From NCBI RefSeq assembly GCF_900112005.1, contig NZ_FOKK01000014.1, positions 56,131-120,130 of the forward strand: DNA of 64,000 nucleotides, read 5' to 3'. Position numbers and translations under genes: made by a program. The notes below the pieces were generated by a model, which was not told the DNA's origin, searched no databases, and saw nothing but the letters and a program-made list of their open reading frames with translations. Within the stretch, counting starts at the first letter, position 1, and every line of letters starts with the position of its first letter. This document shows, in pieces, positions 46,130 to 53,103 of this stretch. This stretch comes from Algoriphagus aquimarinus. GTDB lineage: Bacteria; Bacteroidota; Bacteroidia; Cytophagales; Cyclobacteriaceae.

Positions 46130-48267
46130 TGAGTTATCAAATGCTCTCAGAGCCTATTCGAAGATTTATTAGGGACAAGGGCTGGGAAAGTCTTCGGCCA
46201 ATCCAGAATGCCGCTATCACGAAGATCTTGGGCACAGAAGATAATTACATCCTGGTCTCAAGAACAGCCTCAGGAAAGACAGAGGCAGCTTTTCTCCCGA
46301 TTCTCTCCAAGGTTAATTTTATGGATAAGGGAGTTCAGGTGCTTTATATTTCACCTCTTATAGCCTTGATCAATGATCAGTTCGCTAGGGTGGAAGACCT
46401 CTGCAAATACCTGGATGTAAAAGTCACCAAATGGCACGGTGAAGCTAACAGAACTGTCAAGGAAAAACTGGTTAAAGACCCTAGTGGTATTATACTTATC
46501 ACGCCCGAGTCTTTGGAAGCCATGTTTGTCAATCGTCCTTATCAGGTAAAGGCACTTTTTTCTGATCTTAGATATGTGGTAATTGATGAGATCCATTCTT
46601 TTATTGGAACCGATAGAGGTATACAGCTCCAGTCAATTCTTTCAAGACTCCAGCAAGTAAACAGTTCAAGATTTTCACTTGTAGGATTGTCTGCTACTAT
46701 GAGTGAATCGAATAAATTTTTGGAAGTTAAATCCTTCACGGGAGATGTGGGTCATACTAAGATTCTGATAGATAGAACCCCTAAAGAAATAAATGCAGTC
46801 TTTCGTTTTTTCAAAGCCGATGGAGAAGAGTTGCCTCTTGAGTTGTTGAAGGATTTGTACAAAGAGACCAAGGATTCGAAAGTTTTGATTTTTCCCAACA
46901 GTAGAGGTAGGGCAGAGGAGGTTGCCGTCAAACTGAAGAAAATCTCCGACAGGGTCAAGGGTCACCCAAATTACTTTTCTCACCACTCCTCTGTGGACAG
47001 GCAGGTAAGGGAATATGTAGAATACTTTGCCAAGAATAACACCTATCAGAACTTCTGTATTTCCTGTACTTCTACGCTTGAGTTGGGTATTGACATCGGT
47101 TCAGTGGATGAAGTGGTGCAGATAGATTCCACCCATAGTATTGCATCCCTGATCCAGCGGGTAGGAAGAAGTGGCAGGAAAGACGATCAACAGAGTAATC
47201 TGTTTCTGTATGCTACTGAACCCTGGAGTTTACTGCAGTCTATTGCATGCTGGTTGTTGTACAGAGAAGGATTTATAGAGCCGTCCCAAGTCACGGAGAA
47301 ACCGTTCGATATTTTGCTGCATCAGGCATTGTCGATTACCAAAGGGCATTCTGGGTTACCCATTGCGGAATTAATTGATCAGCTTGGAACAAATTCCACT
47401 TTCAAACACATCAAAGGGAGTGAGATAAAGGAAATCATTGATCATTTGATCGAAATTGATTTATTGGAAAAGCTTAGGCAGGAAGTGATTATTGGAGTGG
47501 AGGGCGAAAAGCTGGTCAATAGCCGGAATTTTTACAGCATGTTTCAATCCGAGGATAATTTTAAGGTGGTGAATGCGGGCAACAATATCGGCGAGGTGCC
47601 CTATTCACCACAGTTGGTTGAAAATGAAAATATTCTTCTGGCAGCCCGTATCTGGAAAATCAAATTTGTGGATGAGCAGGCAAAGCGTGTAGAAGTCATC
47701 CCTGCAAATGATGGCAAAAAGCCGATCTTTTTTGGCGGGGCTGGTGCCATACATCCGAAAGTCCGGGAGAAAATGTTTGAGATACTTTATTCAACGGAAT
47801 CCTATGATTTTCTGGATGAGCCAAGCGCTATTGAATTAAACGTACTCAGGAAGGACTTTTCCGTCTTTGATATAATAGATCAAACCTCCCAGAGACCCTT
47901 GAAAGTATCAGAAAAAAAGCTAGAGTTTTTCACCTTTACAGGAAGTCGGATTAATAGAACCATTCAGTTCTTATTTGACATGGTGGGAATTGTAAATCTT
48001 GTGGAAGAACAGAAAAGTGCACTGGAAATTAAAGTTTCCGATGAAGAGTTTAACGCACGTTGGGGTAGTTGGAAGGATTCACAAGTAGAGCTGGATCTAA
48101 AGATTCAACAAAAAGTGGAATCCAGTCCTAGTATTATGAGCTTTTCCAAGTGGGCGGCATACTTGCCCATTTCGTATCAAATCAGGCTTTTGAAGCAGAA
48201 GTACTTTGATTTCGATTCAGCAGAAAAATTGCTAGATCAAATGCAACCGGTTAGGAATGGAAGATAG
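46129..48267 (+). CDS. Lhr-like DEAD/DEAH-box helicase (BrxHI-type)
   Basis: 712 residues. Superfamily 2 helicase with Walker A SRTASGKTEAA (44-54), DEIH box YVVIDEIHSF (150-159), motif III LSATM and motif VI QRVGRSGRKDD. The C-terminal third (about 380-712) is winged-helix and Lhr-like with no nuclease. Such helicases partner BrxD ATPases. It is the third gene of the operon. Confidence 0.9.
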   Translation: MSYQMLSEPIRRFIRDKGWESLRPIQNAAITKILGTEDNYILVSRTASGKTEAAFLPILSKVNFMDKGVQVLYISPLIALINDQFARVEDLCKYLDVKVTKWHGEANRTVKEKLVKDPSGIILITPESLEAMFVNRPYQVKALFSDLRYVVIDEIHSFIGTDRGIQLQSILSRLQQVNSSRFSLVGLSATMSESNKFLEVKSFTGDVGHTKILIDRTPKEINAVFRFFKADGEELPLELLKDLYKETKDSKVLIFPNSRGRAEEVAVKLKKISDRVKGHPNYFSHHSSVDRQVREYVEYFAKNNTYQNFCISCTSTLELGIDIGSVDEVVQIDSTHSIASLIQRVGRSGRKDDQQSNLFLYATEPWSLLQSIACWLLYREGFIEPSQVTEKPFDILLHQALSITKGHSGLPIAELIDQLGTNSTFKHIKGSEIKEIIDHLIEIDLLEKLRQEVIIGVEGEKLVNSRNFYSMFQSEDNFKVVNAGNNIGEVPYSPQLVENENILLAARIWKIKFVDEQAKRVEVIPANDGKKPIFFGGAGAIHPKVREKMFEILYSTESYDFLDEPSAIELNVLRKDFSVFDIIDQTSQRPLKVSEKKLEFFTFTGSRINRTIQFLFDMVGIVNLVEEQKSALEIKVSDEEFNARWGSWKDSQVELDLKIQQKVESSPSIMSFSKWAAYLPISYQIRLLKQKYFDFDSAEKLLDQMQPVRNGR

Positions 48268-48386
48268 ACTAAGGGGTTATTGTAAAATCACTTAAGGCAA
48301 TATTTCAGTATCCCTTTTACTGAATTGATAATGAACAAAAAGATAAAATGGTAGGTTGTTATTTGAAGGAAAATACTGTTTATATA

Positions 48387-48413
48387 AGGATGCTGATCTT
48401 TGATCAGCATCCT
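48387..48413. repeat. Hairpin ahead of the AbiE locus
   Basis: Perfect 12-bp stem AGGATGCTGATC / GATCAGCATCCT with a three-base loop. It lies 120 bases past the helicase stop. It could be the helicase terminator, but no T run follows. Confidence 0.6.
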
Positions 48414-48421
48414 ATGGAAGC

Positions 48422-48473
48422 TAGTGATCGCCTTATCCGAACGGTTATAACCGTTCGGATAAGGCGATCACTA
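48422..48473. repeat. Perfect 52-bp palindrome
   Basis: Each half is 26 bases and there is no loop; the centre is GGTTATAACC and the arm begins TAGTGATCGCCTTATCCGAA. It lies between the hairpin at 48387 and the AbiE operator. Perfect palindromes of this length are normally unstable, so its survival suggests recent arrival or function. Confidence 0.85.
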
Positions 48474-48514
48474 CTAAAAAAGTTCCAGAAAAGTTTTTTC
48501 TTTTTAAAAATGAG

Positions 48515-48556
48515 CAAAAATGTCCAGTTTTTTAATTAAAAAACTGGACATTTTTG
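48515..48556. promoter_or_regulatory. Perfect 42-bp palindrome, likely operator of the AbiE pair
   Basis: Arms contain ATGTCCAGTTTTTT; the centre is AATT. A -7-like TATTTTTG box (48557-48564) starts on the next base and the antitoxin ATG is at 48581, so a protein bound here would cover the -33 region. AbiEi-type antitoxins are known to bind inverted repeats in their own promoter. Confidence 0.75.
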
Positions 48557-48580
48557 TATTTTTGAGAACCTACAAAATTC

Positions 48581-49306
48581 ATGAAAATCACTGATTACAT
48601 AGCGAATAGCATAGATAGACTACCTAAGGGTTATGTGTTCACCTATGCTGATTTTATGGGAGAGGTGAAAAGTAAGGAAGCAGTGATCAAAGCTTTGAAT
48701 AGGATGGCCTTGTCTGGGAAGATTAACAAGCTTTCCAAAGGAAAGTATTTTAAGCCCGAGAAAACAACTTTTGGAGAATTGGCCCCTCCTCAGTTTCAAA
48801 TTGTAAAAGATCTGTTAGAGGATGAAGGAAAAGTCATTGGGTATCTTACTGGATACAGTGTTTATAATCAACTGGGATTAACCACTCAGGTAAGCAATCT
48901 CATCCAGATTGGGAAGAATGAGGTGAGGCCTGCATTCAAGAGAGGTAGATATAAGATTTCGTTTATTCGACAACGAAATACCATCACCAAGGATAATATA
49001 CCCTTACTTCAGTTGTTGGATGCAATGCGATATGTGAAGAAAATCCCTGATACTACCATCTCTGGTTCTTGTTTCAGATTCATAGCATTGATTTTTGTAA
49101 TGGAAGAATCAGAAATCAAAACGATAGTACGTTTGTCCCAGAAATATCCTCCAGCATGTCGAGCGTTACTTGGAGCAATTCTGGAACAACTCGGAAGAAC
49201 TGAATTTTTGAATACGCTCCGGAAATCTCTCAACCCGATTACACAATATCAATTACCTGGGGTGGATGATGTTTTATCTACTGCACAAAACTGGAATATC
49301 GTATGA
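48581..49306 (+). CDS. AbiEi-like (DUF6088) antitoxin
   Basis: 241 residues. N-terminal winged-helix region (MKITDYIANSIDRLPKGYVF ... ALNRMALSGKINKLSKGKYF, about 1-65) and a C-terminal domain of the DUF6088/AbiEi type (SVYNQLGLTTQVSNLIQIG). It should neutralise the toxin gene that follows and repress the operon from the palindrome at 48515. The stop overlaps the toxin ATG by four bases. Confidence 0.88.
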   Translation: MKITDYIANSIDRLPKGYVFTYADFMGEVKSKEAVIKALNRMALSGKINKLSKGKYFKPEKTTFGELAPPQFQIVKDLLEDEGKVIGYLTGYSVYNQLGLTTQVSNLIQIGKNEVRPAFKRGRYKISFIRQRNTITKDNIPLLQLLDAMRYVKKIPDTTISGSCFRFIALIFVMEESEIKTIVRLSQKYPPACRALLGAILEQLGRTEFLNTLRKSLNPITQYQLPGVDDVLSTAQNWNIV

Positions 49307-50283
49307 ATCTTCATGAAAACCCCGAATTATTCATGGAAGCTGTCCGTGCTACTGCACAACGGATGGGGATATTGGATATCTATGTGGAAAAAGACTATTG
49401 GGTTACCAGAGCCCTTCATCTTATATTTTCTGATTCGATTGGCTCAGAAGTGGTTTTCAAGGGAGGAACAGCGTTGTCAAAATGTTATGGTTTGATAGAG
49501 CGGTTTTCCGAGGATATAGATTTGGTTGTGCTCAAGAGAGCAGGAGAGTCAGGGAATCAATTGAAGAAAAAATTGAAGGCTATCTCCAGCGTGGTGGAGG
49601 GTACCATGCCTGAAGTGGAGATAAAGGGTATAACCAATAAACTGGGAATGATAAGGAAAACCGCTCATGAATACCCGGTACTTTTTTCAGGGAAATTTGG
49701 CCAAGTAAGAGATAAAGTGATCTTAGAATCCTCCTCACTTGGTCATTATGAACCGTATCATAAGCAAGAAATAAATTCTTATATCTATGAGATGATGATG
49801 GGCGCTGGCCAGAGTGCATTAGTTGAAGAATATCAATTAAAGCCGTTTACTGTCCAAGTATTGGACATCAGAAGGACTTTGTGTGAAAAAATTCTGAGTC
49901 TGGTTCGTTTTAGTCATTCTGAAAACCCCATTGCAGATCTGAAAATGAAAATTCGTCACCTCTATGATCTACATAGAATTTTAGAACAGGAAGATTTCAG
50001 AGCCTTTATACTGTCCTCGGATTTTGAAGAGATGCTCAATCGGGTGGGCGGGGATGATGTAGAAGGATACAGAAGTAACAATGCTTGGTTAAACTATCAT
50101 CCTAAAGAGGCATTGATTTTTGCGGATGTAGAGGGGGTATGGAAAGAACTGGAGACTACTTATTCCAGAGATTTTAGCGGATTGGTATATGGTGACTTAC
50201 CATCTGTAGAGGAGATTTTGTCTTCTTTAAAGTTTTTAGCGGAAAGAATAGATGGGATTATTTGGGAGGTGAGGGTAGATTGA
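49303..50283 (+). CDS. AbiEii/AbiGii nucleotidyltransferase-like toxin
   Basis: 326 residues. The polymerase-beta-like nucleotidyltransferase core is intact: VVFKGGTALSKCYG (GG at 54-55) and FSEDIDLVVL (DxD at 71-73). Further conserved segments are MIRKTAHEYPV, QVLDIRRTLCEKILSLVR and KMKIRHLYDLHRIL. Type IV toxin-antitoxin toxins of this family give abortive phage resistance by transferring nucleotides. It ends an operon of two, started by the antitoxin. Confidence 0.9.
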   Translation: MNLHENPELFMEAVRATAQRMGILDIYVEKDYWVTRALHLIFSDSIGSEVVFKGGTALSKCYGLIERFSEDIDLVVLKRAGESGNQLKKKLKAISSVVEGTMPEVEIKGITNKLGMIRKTAHEYPVLFSGKFGQVRDKVILESSSLGHYEPYHKQEINSYIYEMMMGAGQSALVEEYQLKPFTVQVLDIRRTLCEKILSLVRFSHSENPIADLKMKIRHLYDLHRILEQEDFRAFILSSDFEEMLNRVGGDDVEGYRSNNAWLNYHPKEALIFADVEGVWKELETTYSRDFSGLVYGDLPSVEEILSSLKFLAERIDGIIWEVRVD

Positions 50284-50452
50284 TCATAAATCAGTTACAC
50301 TCATGTGGAGATCAGGAAGTCTGCTATGTTTGACAATAATTTTACGAGCTTCTGAAGAGGGAAACTGAATGTGGAAAAATTGAATAAAAATTGAGCTTTG
50401 TGCAAGTTTGCGATTATAAGATTCTATTAATATTTATTTGGTTAATAGGTAT

Positions 50453-51373
50453 TTATCCTTTTACTACCTCGCTACTCACCACTTCTCCGGTTCTATATAT
50501 CAATATCACTTTCCGTAATTCCCCGTTCAGATTCACCTCGACCGTTATGCTATCATCTATCTGATTCAGTAGCTTGATTGAGGAGGTGCATCCAGGACAG
50601 GTTTCTTCTCCATAAAAATCCAAAATATTCTTAGTCCAGGATTTACAGTTACTATAGTCAAATCCACCAACTGAATGCTCACTAACAGTCAAATAGAAAT
50701 CCACATCAAAATATAAAACACCTAGAGGAGGGTAGGTCTGGGCTCTGCAGTCCCAAAGAATACTTTCTGATAAGTCAGTGCTCAGGTATTGGGTATTACT
50801 TTTTCCAAACTCGCTGACTATACCGCTGTGCTCAAGCAGAAACCCTCCCTTCCACCTTCTTGCATATTCCAGTATAGTCAATTCGTTTAATGGTAAGTAT
50901 GAGGTAGAGCTTTTAAGGTCAAAATTATCCAAGACTATTCTAATAATGCTTTTTGAATTCGGCGCTTCTTCAGTCTTATCTGATGGATCAAATCCTAATA
51001 TTTCAATCAATTCATATCCTGTAGTAAGAAAGCTGTGGCCCACAGGATTATAAAATACTTTCTGAATAGATGATTGAGGGTCTAGGTCTAGAATGTATTC
51101 AGCGGTTTTTTGAACTGGCGATGCAAATAACCCCAGCCAGAATTTTCCCTCAGTTTTACCATAGAGATAAGTGTGATCTGTGCTTCCCAACTCAAATACT
51201 TTCAGGTATTCCATTTCTCTCGCATCAATATGATCTCCATAGATACCAAGAAGACTATCTCGTTCTACTATAAGCGGATCTTTTGGAATACTAGGGTTCT
51301 GGTCTTCAGAACAAGATCCTAAGGCCAATGAAACAGATATAAAAATTAGAAATGCCCCATTAAAAATCTTCAT
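50453..51373 (-). CDS. Hypothetical lipoprotein
   Basis: 306 residues with a lipoprotein signal (MKIFNGAFLIFISVSLALGSC) and a long hydrophilic body. It contains a CxxC (EETCPGCTSS, near 245) and repeated strand-rich segments. No family recognised. It is divergent from the small gene at 51492 with NarL-like site 4 between them. Confidence 0.65.
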   Translation of the reverse strand: MKIFNGAFLIFISVSLALGSCSEDQNPSIPKDPLIVERDSLLGIYGDHIDAREMEYLKVFELGSTDHTYLYGKTEGKFWLGLFASPVQKTAEYILDLDPQSSIQKVFYNPVGHSFLTTGYELIEILGFDPSDKTEEAPNSKSIIRIVLDNFDLKSSTSYLPLNELTILEYARRWKGGFLLEHSGIVSEFGKSNTQYLSTDLSESILWDCRAQTYPPLGVLYFDVDFYLTVSEHSVGGFDYSNCKSWTKNILDFYGEETCPGCTSSIKLLNQIDDSITVEVNLNGELRKVILIYRTGEVVSSEVVKG

Positions 51374-51407
51374 AATACAAGATAATCAGAAGATTACTAA
51401 TGAAAAA

Positions 51408-51423
51408 TACCCTATACAGGGTA
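51408..51423. promoter_or_regulatory. NarL-type 7-2-7 palindrome, site 4
   Basis: TACCCTATACAGGGTA with AAAA / TTTT arms, differing from site 3 only in the central six bases. It is 34 bases before the lipoprotein start and 68 before the small gene at 51492. A T run follows, but no gene converges here, so a terminator is unlikely. Confidence 0.65.
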
Positions 51424-51491
51424 TTTTTTTTGAGTTTAAAAACCAGTTTCTTGCTTACAAGTTGTTCCTAGTTCCACCAACCCAACTAACC

Positions 51492-51881
51492 TTGACGAAG
51501 AGACTACTTCAATCTTTCCTCTTTATTGCATTCTTCCTACTAGCTTCTCAGCTAAGTGCGCAGACCGTTTTCATCACTAAGACAGGAGCGAATTATCACA
51601 AAGAATCCTGTCGCTACGCCAAAACAGGCTGGGCTTCAGATCTGGCAGCAGCCAAAAAGAAGGGACTGACCGCCTGCTTGGTATGCAAACCTTCCTCAAC
51701 GGAAACAGGTCAAACGAAACCTCTTCCTTTATCGTCAGGATCGAGCAAAACAGAACCAAGCAAGGAAACTAGGCCAGCTCAATCAACTTCTTCCCAATGC
51801 AAAGCAACTACAAAAGCGGGATCCAGGTGTTCTCGAAAAGCAGATTCAGGGAGTAGTTATTGTTGGCAGCATGATGGATAG
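51492..51881 (+). CDS. Exported protein with an Ada-like CxxC and a DUF5763-type C-terminus
   Basis: 129 residues from TTG 51492; the frame has no ATG, and this start gives a signal peptide (LTKRLLQSFLFIAFFLLASQLSA). The mature part has a zinc-binding-like block NYHKESCRYAKTG ... CLVCKP (as in Ada-type metal domains), a Ser/Thr-rich linker and a final CKATTKAGSRCSRKADSGSS / YCWQHDG segment, the DUF5763 pattern of small Cys/His zinc modules. The role is unknown; being exported it may bind metal or peptidoglycan. Confidence 0.65.
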   Translation: MTKRLLQSFLFIAFFLLASQLSAQTVFITKTGANYHKESCRYAKTGWASDLAAAKKKGLTACLVCKPSSTETGQTKPLPLSSGSSKTEPSKETRPAQSTSSQCKATTKAGSRCSRKADSGSSYCWQHDG

Positions 51882-51893
51882 AAAGCGATATTA

Positions 51894-51966
51894 CCAATTA
51901 CAAATTGGTAATTATATCAGGGTGGAACTACAAATCCCACCCAGTCACCCTAATGATTTGACTACA
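51894..51966 (+). repeat. 3'-end repeat, copy R1
   Basis: CCAATT-ACA-AATTGG hairpin, then GGGTGG (51920-51925) / CCACCC (51937-51942) hairpin and TCACCC ... GATTTGACTACA. It starts 12 bases after the stop of the gene at 51492. Related copies are at 52608, 55620 and 55694. Confidence 0.7.
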
Positions 51967-52023
51967 ATTAGACGGGGGATACTTTTAATCATGGGAATAT
52001 TAACAATATTTTTGAAATAAAAT

Positions 52024-52542
52024 ATGACTAGATATTATTTGCTTTTGATAGGATGGATATTATGTCCCTTTATCATTTCTTGCCAATCACAGCCACAGGA
52101 AACAAAAATTACTGAAATCATTGTCCCACCAAGTAAGGAGGCTGTTATTACTTTAGATTACCTAGAACTGCTGTTTGAAAACAGGGCTAAAGAAGATTCT
52201 TTGCTGATGTTATTGAAAATGAATTTTTTTAATAAAAAATTTAATGGGGTGTTCATTTCAGAGGAGATGTTTGACTATAATGAGCCAAAACATTGGATTC
52301 ACGTTAATAATTTTGGTGAGTTATCTAGCGTTTCATTTTCAACTGCAGATAAAAAGTATTGGGATGATTTGAACAAAGAGCTCAATAATATCACTAAGGG
52401 CAAAGAGTTCGACGATAAGACTAGCGATAAGACTCTGAGGTATTTAGGCGAGAACTATACTTATGAAACATATGAGCCCGCTAATGGAATAAACCTTTCT
52501 ACAAATGCTCTATATCAGGTTTTTGTTCTAAATAAAAAATAA
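52024..52542 (+). CDS. Hypothetical lipoprotein
   Basis: 172 residues. Signal MTRYYLLLIGWILCPFIISC with lipobox Cys20, then a hydrophilic region with short strands (KHWIHVNNFGELSSVSFS) and a C-terminal YQVFVLNKK. Family not recognised. It lies between repeats R1 and R2, in the same direction as its neighbours. Confidence 0.6.
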   Translation: MTRYYLLLIGWILCPFIISCQSQPQETKITEIIVPPSKEAVITLDYLELLFENRAKEDSLLMLLKMNFFNKKFNGVFISEEMFDYNEPKHWIHVNNFGELSSVSFSTADKKYWDDLNKELNNITKGKEFDDKTSDKTLRYLGENYTYETYEPANGINLSTNALYQVFVLNKK

Positions 52543-52607
52543 ATAGTTAGTGGAGCGGGTTAGATATTCTTGATTTACTTTTAATAGATGATTTTGACAT
52601 AGACAGG

Positions 52608-52680
52608 CCAATTGCAAATTAATAAGAATCTTAGAGTGGAATTTCAAATCCCACCCATTAACCATGACGATTTGACTACA
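52608..52680 (+). repeat. 3'-end repeat, copy R2
   Basis: CCAATT-GCAAATTAAT (the first hairpin is decayed), then GTGGAATTTCAAATCCCACCC and ATTAACC ... GATTTGACTACA. It lies 65 bases after the lipoprotein stop. Confidence 0.65.
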
Positions 52681-53103
52681 CCCAAGCGGGGCTTATTGAC
52701 TAGTTAATGGGATTTGTTTCATCATTGTTAAATATTCCGACATTTTCTGTCCAAAGTCTTGTCAATTAGGAGTTTCTGTCATTTTTTCGGTTAGATTCAA
52801 TACATGTTTCACCAAAACCAACTAATTATGAACACTAGAAATGGAATCAAACCAGGGCCAAAGAGAATTGCAGTTTAACTGGAAAACCAGACAAGCGCCA
52901 ACGGGATAATAAAGATACTCCTGGAAACACACCGTCCCTTAAGCCACATAAGCATAAGCCGGGAAAGTAAAGTATGGGATGTTTAGTAAAAAATACCTTG
53001 CTCATAAAATTATCTCCAGGTAGTGTCTAAACTTTGGGGTCTATTTTAGATGGTAATATTGTGGTAAGAATGTTTATAAAGTAATGTCTTTAGCTAAAAA
53101 AAC
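52681..53103. other. Spacer with a frameshifted small open frame
   Basis: No intact gene. At 52828 a frame starts MNTRNGIKPGPKRIAV and stops after 16 codons (52878). A second frame overlapping its end reads LTGKPDKRQRDNKDTPGNTP and ends KPHKHKPGK. Joined by one frameshift they would give a basic peptide of about 47 residues, so this may be a decayed small gene. Confidence 0.25.

Noticed and set aside
42348..51423. TACCC-N6-GGGTA palindromes as terminators
   Set aside because: They have A and T runs on their flanks, but all lie between divergent gene starts, where no transcript needs to end; the fixed 16-bp size fits an operator better.
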